The notes under the pieces: model-generated
Seen by the model: only the letters and a program-made list of their open reading frames with translations
Told to the model about the DNA's origin: nothing
The model's database searches: none
Origin: JADKCZ01 sp963786945
GTDB taxonomy: Bacteria > Myxococcota > Myxococcia > Myxococcales > Anaeromyxobacteraceae
DNA: 64,000 nt
Assembly (NCBI GenBank): GCA_963786945.1
Contig: CAWBAO010000003.1
Coordinates: 186,001-250,000 of the forward strand
Reading direction: 5' to 3'
Shown here: positions 53,328 through 62,424 of the stretch, one piece after another
How positions within the stretch are numbered: position 1 is the stretch's first letter
How the letters are laid out: each line of letters begins with the position of its first letter
Program-made: the position numbers and the translations under genes

Positions 53328-54883
53328 TCCCGCGGCTTGAGCAGCGGGAAGAGGATGACGTCGCGGATCGACGGCGAGTCGGTGAGCAGCATGACCAGGC
53401 GATCGATGCCGATCCCCTCCCCGGCGGTGGGTGGCATGCCGTGCTCGAGGGCGCGGACGAAGTCCTCGTCGAAGGGCATGGCCTCCTCGTCCCCCGCCAC
53501 CTTGGCCTGCAGCTGCGCCTCGAAGCGGGCGCGCTGGTCGGCCGGGTCGTTGAGCTCGCTGAAGGCGTTGGCCAGCTCCATGCCCGCGGCGAACAGCTCG
53601 AAGCGGTCGACGAGGCGCGGGTCGGCGTCGCGGCGGCGCGAGAGCGGCGAGGTCTCGAGCGGGAAGTCGACCACGAAGGCCGGCCGGTCGGCGGGGAGCC
53701 GGGCCTCGCAGAGCACCTCGAAGGCGACGGCGATGGCCTCGCCGGGGCTCTTGCGGGCCGCCCGCTCGAGCTTCCAGGCGTCCTCCTTGTCGGCCAGGCC
53801 GCCGGCGGCGCGGGCCAGCGCCTCGGCGAGGCCGCGCCCGGACAGCGCCTCCTCGGCCGACAGGCCCAGCGCCCGGGCCGCCTCGCCCACCAGCGAGACG
53901 CGTGGGTAGGGCGGCGTCAGGTCGATGGCCTGCCCCTGGAAGGTGACCACCGGGCCCCCGGCCACCTCCAGCGCCAGGGCGTGGAAGAGCGCCTCGGTGA
54001 GCTTCATCAGGTCGTCGTGCGTGGCGTACGCCTGGTAGAACTCGATCGAGGTGAACTCCGGGTTGTGGCGCCGGTCGATCCCCTCGTTGCGCCAGATGCG
54101 GCCGATCTCGTACACGCGGTCGAGGCCGCCGACGACGAGCCGCTTCAGGTGGAGCTCGGTGGCGATGCGGAGCTTGAGCTCGAGGTCGAGCGCGTTGTGA
54201 TGGGTCTCGAACGGCTTGGCGGCGGCGCCGCCCGCCTCCTCGGCCTTGTGGAGCGTCGGCGTCTCCACCTCGAGGTAGCCGCGCTCGTCGAGGAAGCGGC
54301 GGATGCCGGACACGATCCGGGCGCGCTTCACGAAGATCTCGCGCACGCCGGGCGTGACCACCAGGTCGACGTACCGCTGCCGGTAGCGCTGCTCCACGTC
54401 GGTGAGGCCGTGCCACTTCTCCGGGAGCGGGCGGATGGACTTGGTGAGGATGGTGAAGGTGGCCGCCTCCAGCGTCAGCTCGCCGGTCTTGGTCCGGGTG
54501 GCCGGCCCCTCGGCGGCCACCACGTCGCCGACGTCCAGCAGCTTGAAGATCTCGAAGCCCCGCTCGCCGACCTTGTCCTTCTTGACCCAGACCTGCAGCT
54601 CGCCGCTGCGGTCCCGCACCTTGAGGAAGGCGGCCTTGCCGAAGCTGCGCAGCGCGATCACGCGGCCGGCCACCGACCAGGGGCCCGGCGCCCGGGCGAT
54701 CTCCTCGGCCGGCGCGGCGCCGTAGCGGGCGTGGAGATCGGCGGCCAGGTGGCTCGGCGCCGTGCCGTTCCCGAAGGGGTCGACGCCGAGGGCGCGGAGC
54801 GCCTCGGCCTTCCCGAGCCGGGTGGTGATGATCTCGCGCTCGGTCGCGCCGAGGTCGTCGTGGGCAGGTGTCTTGTCGTCCAT
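53324..54883 (-). CDS. lysS: Lysyl-tRNA synthetase (class II)
   Basis: LysRS charges tRNA-Lys. The 519-residue protein has an OB-fold anticodon domain (VAGRVIALRSFGKAAFLKVRD-type region, about 70-170) and class II motifs: motif 1 near GIRRFLDERGYLEVETPTL, motif 2 VYEIGRIWRNEGIDRRHNPEFT, and motif 3 GIGIDRLVMLLT. It is the most upstream gene of the envelope operon and overlaps the permease gene. Confidence 0.97.
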   Translation of the reverse strand: MDDKTPAHDDLGATEREIITTRLGKAEALRALGVDPFGNGTAPSHLAADLHARYGAAPAEEIARAPGPWSVAGRVIALRSFGKAAFLKVRDRSGELQVWVKKDKVGERGFEIFKLLDVGDVVAAEGPATRTKTGELTLEAATFTILTKSIRPLPEKWHGLTDVEQRYRQRYVDLVVTPGVREIFVKRARIVSGIRRFLDERGYLEVETPTLHKAEEAGGAAAKPFETHHNALDLELKLRIATELHLKRLVVGGLDRVYEIGRIWRNEGIDRRHNPEFTSIEFYQAYATHDDLMKLTEALFHALALEVAGGPVVTFQGQAIDLTPPYPRVSLVGEAARALGLSAEEALSGRGLAEALARAAGGLADKEDAWKLERAARKSPGEAIAVAFEVLCEARLPADRPAFVVDFPLETSPLSRRRDADPRLVDRFELFAAGMELANAFSELNDPADQRARFEAQLQAKVAGDEEAMPFDEDFVRALEHGMPPTAGEGIGIDRLVMLLTDSPSIRDVILFPLLKPRE

Positions 54884-54916
54884 CTCTCGGTTTCGACGGG
54901 GGAAACGGGTTGGCGC

Positions 54917-54946
54917 AGGCTATTCGGGCAAGGCGCCCTGCGTCAA
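54917..54946 (-). promoter_or_regulatory. Candidate promoter for lysS and the envelope operon
   Basis: On the minus strand TTGACG (54946-54941), 18 bases, then TAGCCT (54922-54917) lie 34 bases upstream of the lysS ATG. The -35 matches five of six bases; the -10 only three. It is the only reasonable element in the 114-base gap after the TfoX-like gene, and could start the whole lysS-to-DUF167 transcript. Confidence 0.45.
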
Positions 54947-54997
54947 CGGAGGCAACACCCAGGAGGGACGGTTGTTCCCCGGGGCAAATTCGATGCT

Positions 54998-55426
54998 TCA
55001 GCGGCGCCTGGTGGCGCGGCGCGTCGCCGACCGGCGGGGCTTCGGCTTCCCGCCCGCCCTCGGCTTCCTGGGCGGCCTGGCCCTGGCAGCCGCCGCTCGC
55101 GCCGCCGCCTCCACCCCGAGGCGCGCCCAGGGCAGCATGGCCTCCGGGTCCTCGAGCGCCGCCTCCGGCGGCGTGAAGTAGGACATCACCATCCGCTCGC
55201 CGCCGCGCGCCGCGTAGGTGAAGGGCCGCCCCCCGGCGTCCTCGAAGCGCCCCCGCGTCTGGTCGTCCACCTTGAGGTAGAGCGCCCCGTCCTCGGGGTC
55301 ACCGATGGCGAAGAAGCGGCCCCCCGCCCAGAACCCCAGGCCGCCGAACATCCGGCGCGCCGTGACCCCGGGCCCGAGCAGGGCGAAGAGGTCGAGCGCG
55401 TGGGCGGCGAGCCGATCCGCGGACAT
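54998..55426 (-). CDS. TfoX N-terminal domain protein
   Basis: The 142-residue protein matches the TfoX N-terminal domain: ARRMFGGLGFWAGGRFFAIGD, then LYLKVDDQTRGRFE and the MVMSYFTPPEAALEDPE segment. In Haemophilus TfoX activates competence; stand-alone domains like this one are widespread and of unknown role. The last 35 residues are Arg/Ala/Lys-rich and may bind nucleic acid. It follows the GH57 gene by 12 bases. Confidence 0.88.
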   Translation of the reverse strand: MSADRLAAHALDLFALLGPGVTARRMFGGLGFWAGGRFFAIGDPEDGALYLKVDDQTRGRFEDAGGRPFTYAARGGERMVMSYFTPPEAALEDPEAMLPWARLGVEAAARAAAARARPPRKPRAGGKPKPRRSATRRATRRR

Positions 55427-55438
55427 GGCGGCCCGTCG

Positions 55439-57034
55439 TCACCGCGACCGGTAGACGGCGTGGTCGATCTCCGGGAAGATGTTGTCCTTCGACTCCACCC
55501 ACTGCAGCCAGCCCTCGTCGATCCGATGCGCCCGCAGCTGGTCGTGGAGCCGGGTGAAGCGGAGCACGTGCTCCTTGGTGCGCCGGATGGCGTACTCGAC
55601 CATGGTGCCGGTCTTCATGATGAAGGCCCAGTCGGAGGACTGCGCCAGCAGCAGCTCGCGGGCGGCCTGGTCGAGGGCGCGCCGCTCCAGCGGCGTGGGC
55701 AGCCGGATGTCGTTGGCCAGCGCGATCATCCGCTCCGCCGCCTTGTGCAGGTGGCGGTAGATCCAGTCGTTGGTCCCGTCCAGCCAGACGGCGGCGTACC
55801 CGCCGGCGCCCCAGGAGCAGAGCGGCGGCGTGGCCAGCTGCTGCACCGGGTTCTCGCGCAGGTAGTCCCCGGGCGTGGCCAGCTTGAAGACCTGCTGGTC
55901 GAAGGCCACCTTCCGGATCAGGTAGTCGATGAACTGCGGCCCCTCGTACCACCAGTGGCCGTAGAGCTCGGCGTCGTAGGGCGAGACCACGATGGGCCGG
56001 GTGCCTCCCATGCGCCCGGCCAGGTGCTCGATCTGGCGCTCCCGGTTGTACATGAAGTTGCCGGCGTGGGAGGCGGCCCGCTCGGCGGCCCGCTGCGGTG
56101 AGTAGGGCTCCTTGTGCGGCGTCTTGCCGGTGATCCTGAAGTACTTGATGCCCACGTTCTTGCGCGCCCCGGTGGGCTGCACGTAGGGCTTCACGTAGTC
56201 GAAGTCGAGGTCCCAGCCGATGTCCCGGTAGAACTCCCGGTACTCGGGGTCGCCCGGGTAGCCGGACTCGGCGCTCCAGACCTGCATCGACGACTCGACG
56301 TCGCGGGCGAAGGCGGCCGGCCCGCTGGGCGTGTAGAGCGGCGCGTAGACGCCGTGGCGCGGCCGCGGCGTGGCGTCGGTGACGCCGTGGGTGTCGACGA
56401 AGAAGTAGCGGATGTTCTCCTCCGCCAGCACCTTCTCCACGCCGGGGTAGTAGCCGCACTCCGGAAGCCAGATGCCGGCCGGGTCCTTGCCGAAGTGGCG
56501 CCGGTGGCTGGCCGCGGCCACCGCCACCTGGGCCCGGACCGCCTCGGGGTACTGCTGCATCAGCGGCAGGAAGCCGTGGGTGGCGCCGCAGGTGAGCAGC
56601 TCGAGCCGCCCCGCCTCCTCGAGCCGGCGGAAGGCGCCCACCAGGTCGCGATGGTACCGATCGTGGAAGAGCCGGCGCAGGTCGAAGAACTCGTCCCGGT
56701 AGTGGTGGGCCAGCCCGCTGAAGGCCGGGTCGTGGCGGGTGCGGTGGATCTCCTTCTCCGCCAGCTCGCAGAGCTGGTCGAGCCGCCGGGCGTAGCGCCC
56801 CATCAGCAGGTCGTCGCGCAGCATGGAGACCAGCGGGGGCGACATGGTGAGCGAGATGCGGAAGGGGATGCCCTCGTCCGTGGCGCGGTCGAAGACGCGC
56901 AGCAGCGGGAGGTAGGTCTCGGTGATGGCCTCGTAGAGCCAGTCCTCCTCGAGGAAGTCCTCGTACTCCGGGTGGCGGACGAACGGCAGGTGGGCGTGGA
57001 GGTGGAGGGCGACGTCGCCCCGGGGGGTGGCCAT
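55439..57034 (-). CDS. GH57 1,4-alpha-glucan branching enzyme
   Basis: GH57 branching enzymes make alpha-1,6 branches in glycogen. The 531-residue protein has the family N-terminus DVALHLHAHLPFVRHPEYEDFLEE. Nucleophile Glu192 is in WLPECGYYPG, acid/base Asp354 is in SPYDAELYGHWW, and a C-terminal helical domain holds SSDWAFIMKTGTMVEYA. It abuts the DUF4912 gene, a partner seen with GH57 enzymes elsewhere. There is no signal peptide, so it is cytoplasmic. Confidence 0.94.
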   Translation of the reverse strand: MATPRGDVALHLHAHLPFVRHPEYEDFLEEDWLYEAITETYLPLLRVFDRATDEGIPFRISLTMSPPLVSMLRDDLLMGRYARRLDQLCELAEKEIHRTRHDPAFSGLAHHYRDEFFDLRRLFHDRYHRDLVGAFRRLEEAGRLELLTCGATHGFLPLMQQYPEAVRAQVAVAAASHRRHFGKDPAGIWLPECGYYPGVEKVLAEENIRYFFVDTHGVTDATPRPRHGVYAPLYTPSGPAAFARDVESSMQVWSAESGYPGDPEYREFYRDIGWDLDFDYVKPYVQPTGARKNVGIKYFRITGKTPHKEPYSPQRAAERAASHAGNFMYNRERQIEHLAGRMGGTRPIVVSPYDAELYGHWWYEGPQFIDYLIRKVAFDQQVFKLATPGDYLRENPVQQLATPPLCSWGAGGYAAVWLDGTNDWIYRHLHKAAERMIALANDIRLPTPLERRALDQAARELLLAQSSDWAFIMKTGTMVEYAIRRTKEHVLRFTRLHDQLRAHRIDEGWLQWVESKDNIFPEIDHAVYRSR

Positions 57035-58079
57035 CTAGCGGCCCCTTCCGCCGAACGGGCCCGCCGGCGAGGACGGGCCGCCGGGCGGCGAGGTCGGGCC
57101 GGCGCCGGCGTGGCTGTGCCCGAAGCGATCCCACCCGGAGAGGCGCGCCAGCAGGCTCCGGGCCTCCTCGCTGAAGGGGCCGCCGGGCACGCCCGGGCCC
57201 ATCAGCTTCGGCAGCGGCACGTCCCACGGCAGCGACGCGAAGCGATCGTCGACGACGTCCGACGGCCCCTGCGGGGGCAGCGCCGTCGCGAACGACGGAC
57301 CGGGCAGGAGCCGGTCCTGGCCATCGGCACCGATCACGTGCAGCTCGGCGCGGTAGGCGCGGCCGGGCTCGAGGTCGTGGATGTACCAGCCCCGGGCCTC
57401 GAGGGCGACCTCGACCACGCGGACGCGCTCCCCCCCGCCGGCGCCGGCGAAGACCCAGAGCTGCACCTTGGCGCCGGGGAGGCCGCCGAAGGCGGCCTCG
57501 AGGGTCGAGCGGGCCTGGTCCCAGTAGACGAAGAGCGTGCGCGGGTCGCGCGGCAGGGCCACCAGCAGGTCGTCGCCATAGGTCCAGGGCAGCTCGCCGA
57601 GCCCCTCGTCGTGGAGGGGCGGGGCCGGCGGCTCCTCCTCCCAGCCCCCCGGCTCGAGCATCTGGTGAGGCGCCTCGCGGACCGCGTCCTCACCCCGAAC
57701 CCGGGCCACGAAGAACCCCTCCGGATCCGGGCCGTCGAGGCGCCCGCCGCCCCGGAGGGCCGTCGTGGCCTTCGGCCGCCGGGCCGAGGCGGGCCTGGCC
57801 GCGGCCTTCGCCGCCGGCCTGGCCGCCGCCTTCCTGGGGGCGGTGGCCTTCTTCACGGCGGGTGCCGTCCTGGCCGACGGCTTCTTCGCGGCCGGCGCTT
57901 CGGCGTCGTCCGGCCGGCTTCGCGGCCGGCGCTGGCGTTCCGGCCGGCTTCGCGGCCGGCTTCCTGGCTGCCGGCTTCTTCACCCCCGCCTTCCTCGCGG
58001 TCGCCTCTGGCTTCGATGCCGCCTTGGCGGCCTTCGTGCTGGTCCCCTTGGCGGCCTTCTTCGGATCTGGCGCAGGCAT
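57035..58079 (-). CDS. DUF4912 domain protein, probable one-base frameshift
   Basis: From ATG 58079 the frame encodes a Lys/Ala/Pro-rich tail that drifts out of frame near 57911-57916. The frame one base over continues the same composition (EAPAAKKPSARTAPAVKKA) into the DUF4912 core LPWTYGDDLLVALPRDPRTLFVYWD and a beta-sandwich with ELHVIGADGQDRLL. One extra base explains the break, giving about 347 residues. A GTG at 57856 could start a shorter intact protein of 273 residues. DUF4912 is of unknown function, and the pairing with GH57 suggests a glycogen role. Confidence 0.75.
57911..57960. repeat. Two 20-bp direct repeats at the DUF4912 frameshift
   Basis: Bases 57911-57930 and 57941-57960 are identical, separated by 10 bases, a 30-bp period. 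They encode the repeated Ala/Lys/Pro tail of the DUF4912 protein. The frame break lies at the edge of the first copy, so strand slippage or assembly error in the repeat is likely. Confidence 0.8.
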
Positions 58080-58180
58080 GGTGGGCGGAGACTACACCAA
58101 GAACTTCCTGAGCGTCCTCCACCCGATCGGCCGCGGGGCGCTTCTCTGCTAGGCTCCTGGCTTCGGCACAGGGAGCCCAC

Positions 58181-60154
58181 TTGGACCGCGCTGGCGAAGC
58201 CACCCCACCCTGCCCGGACTGCGGGCGCGCCCACCCTCCGGGGGAGCGCTGCGGGCCGGACACCATCCCGGTCGGCACCGAGCCCCCCAGCAAGACCCTG
58301 CTCTTCGGCGGCGACAACCTGCTGGCGCCACCGTCCCCCCCGGCCTCCGGGCCCACCGTCGACCCGTTGGTCGGAACCCAGGTCGGCTCCTTCCGGGTGG
58401 TGCGACTCCTCGGCCGCGGCGGCATGGGCACCGTCTACCTCGCCGAGCACCCGGCCATCGGCAGCAAGGTGGCGGTCAAGTTCCTCCACGAGTCGCTGGC
58501 CGAGAACCCGTCGGTGGTGGCGCGCTTCTACGACGAGGCCCGCGCCGTCAACCTGATCGGCCACGAGAACATCGTCGCCATCTACGATCTCAACCTGCTC
58601 CCGCCCAACCGGTACTACTTCGTGATGGAGTACCTGGACGGCGAGACCCTCCATGCCGCCGTCCGGGGCCAGCGCCTCGAGCTCCCCGCGGCCATCGACG
58701 TGCTGCTGCAGCTCTGCGACGCGCTCCAGTGCGCCCACGAGCGCGGCGTGGTCCACCGCGACCTGAAGCCGGACAACGTCTTCCTGGTGACCCGGGGCGG
58801 CCGGCAGCACTTCGTCAAGCTGGTGGACTTCGGCATCGCCAAGCTGCGGGGCGGCGCCGGGGGCGACCGGACCTCGGCCGGGCTCATCGTCGGGACGCCG
58901 GAGTACATGGCCCCCGAGCAGTGCGACGACGGGGCCATCGACGCCCGCACCGACGTCTACGCGCTCGGGGTCATGGCCTACGAGCTGCTCGCCGGCCGCC
59001 TCCCCTTCCAGGGCAAGACGGTGACCCAGCTGCTGCTGGCCCACCTGCAGCAGGCGCCGCCGCCGCTCTCGCGCTTCGCCAAGGGCATCGACCCCGAGCT
59101 GGAGCGGGCCATCATGAAGGCCCTGGCCAAGGCGCCCGCCGACCGCCACGGCGACATGGCCCGGTTCGCCGAGGCGCTCCGGCCGGTCCTGGCGCGGCTC
59201 GAGCAGCCCGCCGAGGCCGCCGCGGCCCCGTCGCCTCCCCGGCCCGCCCCCAGCGCGGCGCCGGCCCCGGCCGCGGTGATCGCGCCGGCCGCCCCGCCGC
59301 CCAGCCCGGTCCGCGTGGAGCTGCGGGCCGGGGACGCCGCCCGCCAGCTGGTGGCGGTCGAGGTGACCCGCGGCGGCCTCTTCCTCGGCGCCGAGACCGA
59401 CCTCCCTCCGCTCTTCTCCCGGGTGGCCCTCACCGTCTCCCACCCGGCGCTCCGGACCAGGCTGGAGCTGAGCGGGGAGGTGGTGCGCCACGTCTCCGCC
59501 GCCGAGGCGGCCCGCTGGCACATGGCGCCCGGCTTCGCCGTGCAGCTCGTGGAGCTGACGCCGGAGCGGCGCGCGGCCCTCACCGACCTGGTCGAGGCCA
59601 CCCGCGGCGCCCCGGCCACCCAGGCCCCCGCGGCCTCGACCTGGGCCGAGCAGCTGAAGGAGCTGGAGGAGCGTCCCGCCTCCACCCACTACGCCTTCCT
59701 CGGGCTGCCGCCCGACGCCGAGTTCGCCGAGATCCGCAGGGCGGCCCGCGAGCTGCGCACCCTGCTCGAGGGCATCCGCTCGCGCCCCGAGGCCCCCGAC
59801 CACCACGCCCGCGCCACCGCCCTGCTGGCCAGGCTCGACGTGGCCCAGCACGCGCTCTCGGTGCCGGCCGAGCGGCTGGTGTACGACTCGGGGCGCGGCA
59901 ACTACCTCGGCGTGGCCCGCTGCGTCGCCGCGGGCGTGCCCCAGGCCGTCATCGTGGGGCGCCGGCGCGAGTACCTGGCCCGCCACGCCGACCGGGAGCG
60001 GGCGGCGCAGGGCCACCTGGCGCGCTCGCAGGTGGCGCGCAAGATGAAGAACCGGGCCGCCGCCATCGCCGCCTACGAGGCGGCGCTGACCGCCGACCCG
60101 CTCGACCTGGCGACGCTGGAGGCCTACGTGGCCTACCGCCGCGAGGCCGGCTGA
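58181..60154 (+). CDS. Hanks-type Ser/Thr kinase with PilZ-like, degenerate J-like and TPR regions
   Basis: The 657-residue protein starts at TTG 58181 (GGGAG site). A short Cys/His cluster (CPDCGRAHPPGERC, 11-24) may bind zinc. The kinase domain (70-340) has GRGGMG (78-83), Lys100, HRDLKPDN (192-199), DFG (216-218) and APEQ (244-247), so it should be active. After a Pro/Ala linker comes a PilZ-like domain (377-473). A region like a J domain but with no HPD (503-575) follows, then one or two TPR helices at the end. No membrane helix is seen, so it is cytoplasmic. It leads an operon with a DUF4390-like gene and a histidine kinase. Confidence 0.92.
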   Translation: MDRAGEATPPCPDCGRAHPPGERCGPDTIPVGTEPPSKTLLFGGDNLLAPPSPPASGPTVDPLVGTQVGSFRVVRLLGRGGMGTVYLAEHPAIGSKVAVKFLHESLAENPSVVARFYDEARAVNLIGHENIVAIYDLNLLPPNRYYFVMEYLDGETLHAAVRGQRLELPAAIDVLLQLCDALQCAHERGVVHRDLKPDNVFLVTRGGRQHFVKLVDFGIAKLRGGAGGDRTSAGLIVGTPEYMAPEQCDDGAIDARTDVYALGVMAYELLAGRLPFQGKTVTQLLLAHLQQAPPPLSRFAKGIDPELERAIMKALAKAPADRHGDMARFAEALRPVLARLEQPAEAAAAPSPPRPAPSAAPAPAAVIAPAAPPPSPVRVELRAGDAARQLVAVEVTRGGLFLGAETDLPPLFSRVALTVSHPALRTRLELSGEVVRHVSAAEAARWHMAPGFAVQLVELTPERRAALTDLVEATRGAPATQAPAASTWAEQLKELEERPASTHYAFLGLPPDAEFAEIRRAARELRTLLEGIRSRPEAPDHHARATALLARLDVAQHALSVPAERLVYDSGRGNYLGVARCVAAGVPQAVIVGRRREYLARHADRERAAQGHLARSQVARKMKNRAAAIAAYEAALTADPLDLATLEAYVAYRREAG

Positions 60155-60173
60155 GCCTGGAGGAGCCCGGGCC

Positions 60174-60842
60174 ATGCACGCCGACGTCGCCACCCAGGCC
60201 GGAGCCGAGGCCGGCCGCACCGGGAGGGTGGGCCTGCTCGCCGCCGCGGCCCTGCTCGCCGCGGCGTGGCCGGCCCCGTCACCCCGGCCGCTCGACGCCG
60301 CGCCGCTGCAGGTCGACTGCCGGGTCGAGGCGGGGCGGCTCCGCGCCGCCGTCGATCTCTCGCCGGCCCTCGACGCCGAGCTGGCCCGGGCGCTGGGCAG
60401 CGGCCTCGCCCACACCCTCCGGCTGACCGTCACCGCGCTCGACGCCACCGGCCGGGCCGCCGCCGCCGCGCAGCGCGACGTCGACGTCCGCCTCGACGTC
60501 TGGACCGAGGTCTTCACCTTGACCATTCGTGAACCCGACGGCGCCGCCTCGTCCCGGCTGGCCCCGGGCTGGCTGGCGGCGCGCGACCTGCTGGCCCGGC
60601 CCGCCCCCTTCGACCTCGGGCCGCTGGCCGGCCTCCCGGAGCGGTTCACCATCGAGGCCCGGCTCGAGCTCGACCCGGTGACCGGCCGCCAGCTGGAGAA
60701 GATCCGCCAGCAGCTGGCCCGGCCGGCCGGCGCCTCCTCGCTGCTCGGCCGCCTGGCCGCGGTCCTGCTCCGGGCCCCACCGCCCATCGTCGAGCGCTAC
60801 CGCTCGGCGGACCTCTCCCGCTCCGAGCTGGCCGCCCCGTGA
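60174..60842 (+). CDS. DUF4390-like exported protein
   Basis: The 222-residue product has an N-terminal hydrophobic segment (GLLAAAALLAAAWP) that could be a signal or anchor. A beta-rich region follows: LQVDCRVEAGRLRAAVDLSPALD, TVTALDATGR and RFTIEARLELDPVTGRQLEKI. This layout and its place directly before an NtrY-like kinase match DUF4390 proteins. The function of the family is unknown. Its stop overlaps the kinase start (GTGA). Confidence 0.68.
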   Translation: MHADVATQAGAEAGRTGRVGLLAAAALLAAAWPAPSPRPLDAAPLQVDCRVEAGRLRAAVDLSPALDAELARALGSGLAHTLRLTVTALDATGRAAAAAQRDVDVRLDVWTEVFTLTIREPDGAASSRLAPGWLAARDLLARPAPFDLGPLAGLPERFTIEARLELDPVTGRQLEKIRQQLARPAGASSLLGRLAAVLLRAPPPIVERYRSADLSRSELAAP

Positions 60843-62392
60843 TCACCCCGCCGGCCACCCCCGCCGCGGCGCCGCCTCCCCGCCCCCCGCCCGCGCCGCC
60901 GGCCCGGCCGGCGCCACCGCCCTGGCGCTCCCGCTTCTCCATGAAGCTGGTCGGCGCGCTGCTGCTGGCGGCCACCCTCCCGCTGGTCCCGGCGCTGCTG
61001 CTGGCCAACTGGCTGGCCGACTCCAACGCCGGCGTCTGGCTGGCGCCGCGGGTGGCGGAGCGGCTCTCCGAGGTGCCCGGCACCTACCAGGAGCTCTTCC
61101 GGGCCCGGCGGGCGCTCTACGCCGAGCAGGCCCGGAGCCTGGCCCGCGGCCTGCCGCGCCAGCCCGCGGCCCGGGCCGCCTACCTCGAGGAGGCGGTGGC
61201 CACGGTCCCGCGGCTCCAGCACGCCGAGCTGCTGGCCGCCGACGGCCGCCTCCTCGCCGAGGCCGAGCGGCCCCGCTCGCGCGACGAGGAGGGGGGCTGG
61301 AGGCCGGTGCCGGCCGAGGTCTCGCTGCCGGACGGCGGCCGGCTCCGCGCCACCTTCGCCATCGAGGCCGCCTTCTTCGCCGAGCTGGACGAGACCCGCG
61401 AGCTGGCCGAGACGGCGCGGGACATGGACCGGGCCCGCGGCGAGGTGCGCCGCAGCATCCTGCTGGTCTTCGCCGCCATGGTGGGGCTGGCCGCGCTGCT
61501 GGCGGTCCTCATCGGCCACCTCATGGCCCGGCGCACCGTGGCCCGGCTGGCCCGGCTGGCCGAGGCCCACCGGCGCGTGGCCGCGGGCGACCTCTCGGCG
61601 CGGGTGGAGCCCGGCGGGGGCGGCGACGAGGTGGCGGCGCTCGCCGACGGCTTCAACGTCATGGTGGCGGAGGTGCGCCACGCCCGGGACCGGATCGTCT
61701 ACCTGGAGAAGATCTCGGGCTGGCAGGAGGTGGCCCGCCGGCTGGCCCACGAGATCAAGAACCCGCTCACCCCCATCCAGCTGGCCTTCCAGCAGCTGGA
61801 GGCGGGCTGGCGGGCCACGCCCGGCGGCGACGCCCGCTTCGGCCGGCTGCTCGGCGAGGCGGGGGAGATCGTGCGCCAGGAGGTGGCGACGCTGCAGCGG
61901 CTGGTCGAGGAGTTCTCCGCCTTCGCGCGGCTCCCCGACGTGGCGCCCACCCCCGCCGACCTGGGCGAGTTCGTCACCGAGTTCGTGCGCACCAGCCCGC
62001 AGCTCGGCGAGCGGGCCGAGGTCACGGTCACGCTGGCGGCCGATCGGACCCCGGTGGCGCTCGACGCGGCGCTGATGCGGCGGGTGCTGGTCAACCTGGC
62101 GGACAACGCCATCCAGGCGGCCGGCCCGGCCCGGGCGCGCCTCCACCTGGGCGTGGCGCGGACCCGCACCCGGGCCGTCCTCACCGTGGCCGACGACGGC
62201 CCCGGCGTGGAGCCGGCGCTCCGTCCGCGGGTCTTCGATCCCTACTTCACCACCAAGGGCGAGGGGACCGGCCTCGGCCTGGCCATCGTGAAGAAGATCG
62301 TGCTCCAGCACGGCGGCGAGGTGGAGCTGGGGGAGCGGCCGGGGGGCGGCGCCTGCTTCACCATCTCGCTGCCGCTGGCACCCACCGGCTGA
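60839..62392 (+). CDS. NtrY-like membrane histidine kinase
   Basis: The 517-residue protein has a Pro-rich cytoplasmic lead (1-30), a membrane helix (36-57), a periplasmic sensor region and a second helix (206-230). A HAMP domain (231-285) follows, then a HisKA with LAHEIKNPLTPIQLAFQQLE (phospho-acceptor His304) and an HATPase with VNLADNAIQAAG, DDGPGV and EGTGLGLAIVKKI. The H-box HEIKNPLTPIQ is of the NtrB/NtrY class. The start is GTG. No response regulator is next to it, so its partner is elsewhere. Confidence 0.9.
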   Translation: MITPPATPAAAPPPRPPPAPPARPAPPPWRSRFSMKLVGALLLAATLPLVPALLLANWLADSNAGVWLAPRVAERLSEVPGTYQELFRARRALYAEQARSLARGLPRQPAARAAYLEEAVATVPRLQHAELLAADGRLLAEAERPRSRDEEGGWRPVPAEVSLPDGGRLRATFAIEAAFFAELDETRELAETARDMDRARGEVRRSILLVFAAMVGLAALLAVLIGHLMARRTVARLARLAEAHRRVAAGDLSARVEPGGGGDEVAALADGFNVMVAEVRHARDRIVYLEKISGWQEVARRLAHEIKNPLTPIQLAFQQLEAGWRATPGGDARFGRLLGEAGEIVRQEVATLQRLVEEFSAFARLPDVAPTPADLGEFVTEFVRTSPQLGERAEVTVTLAADRTPVALDAALMRRVLVNLADNAIQAAGPARARLHLGVARTRTRAVLTVADDGPGVEPALRPRVFDPYFTTKGEGTGLGLAIVKKIVLQHGGEVELGERPGGGACFTISLPLAPTG

Positions 62393-62424
62393 CGCCGGCC
62401 CGCGCCGGGGGTAGCATCGCCGCC

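Noticed and set aside
57911..57960. Start of a CRISPR array
   Set aside because: Only two repeat copies, in coding sequence for a Lys/Ala/Pro tail, with a 10-base spacer and no cas genes.
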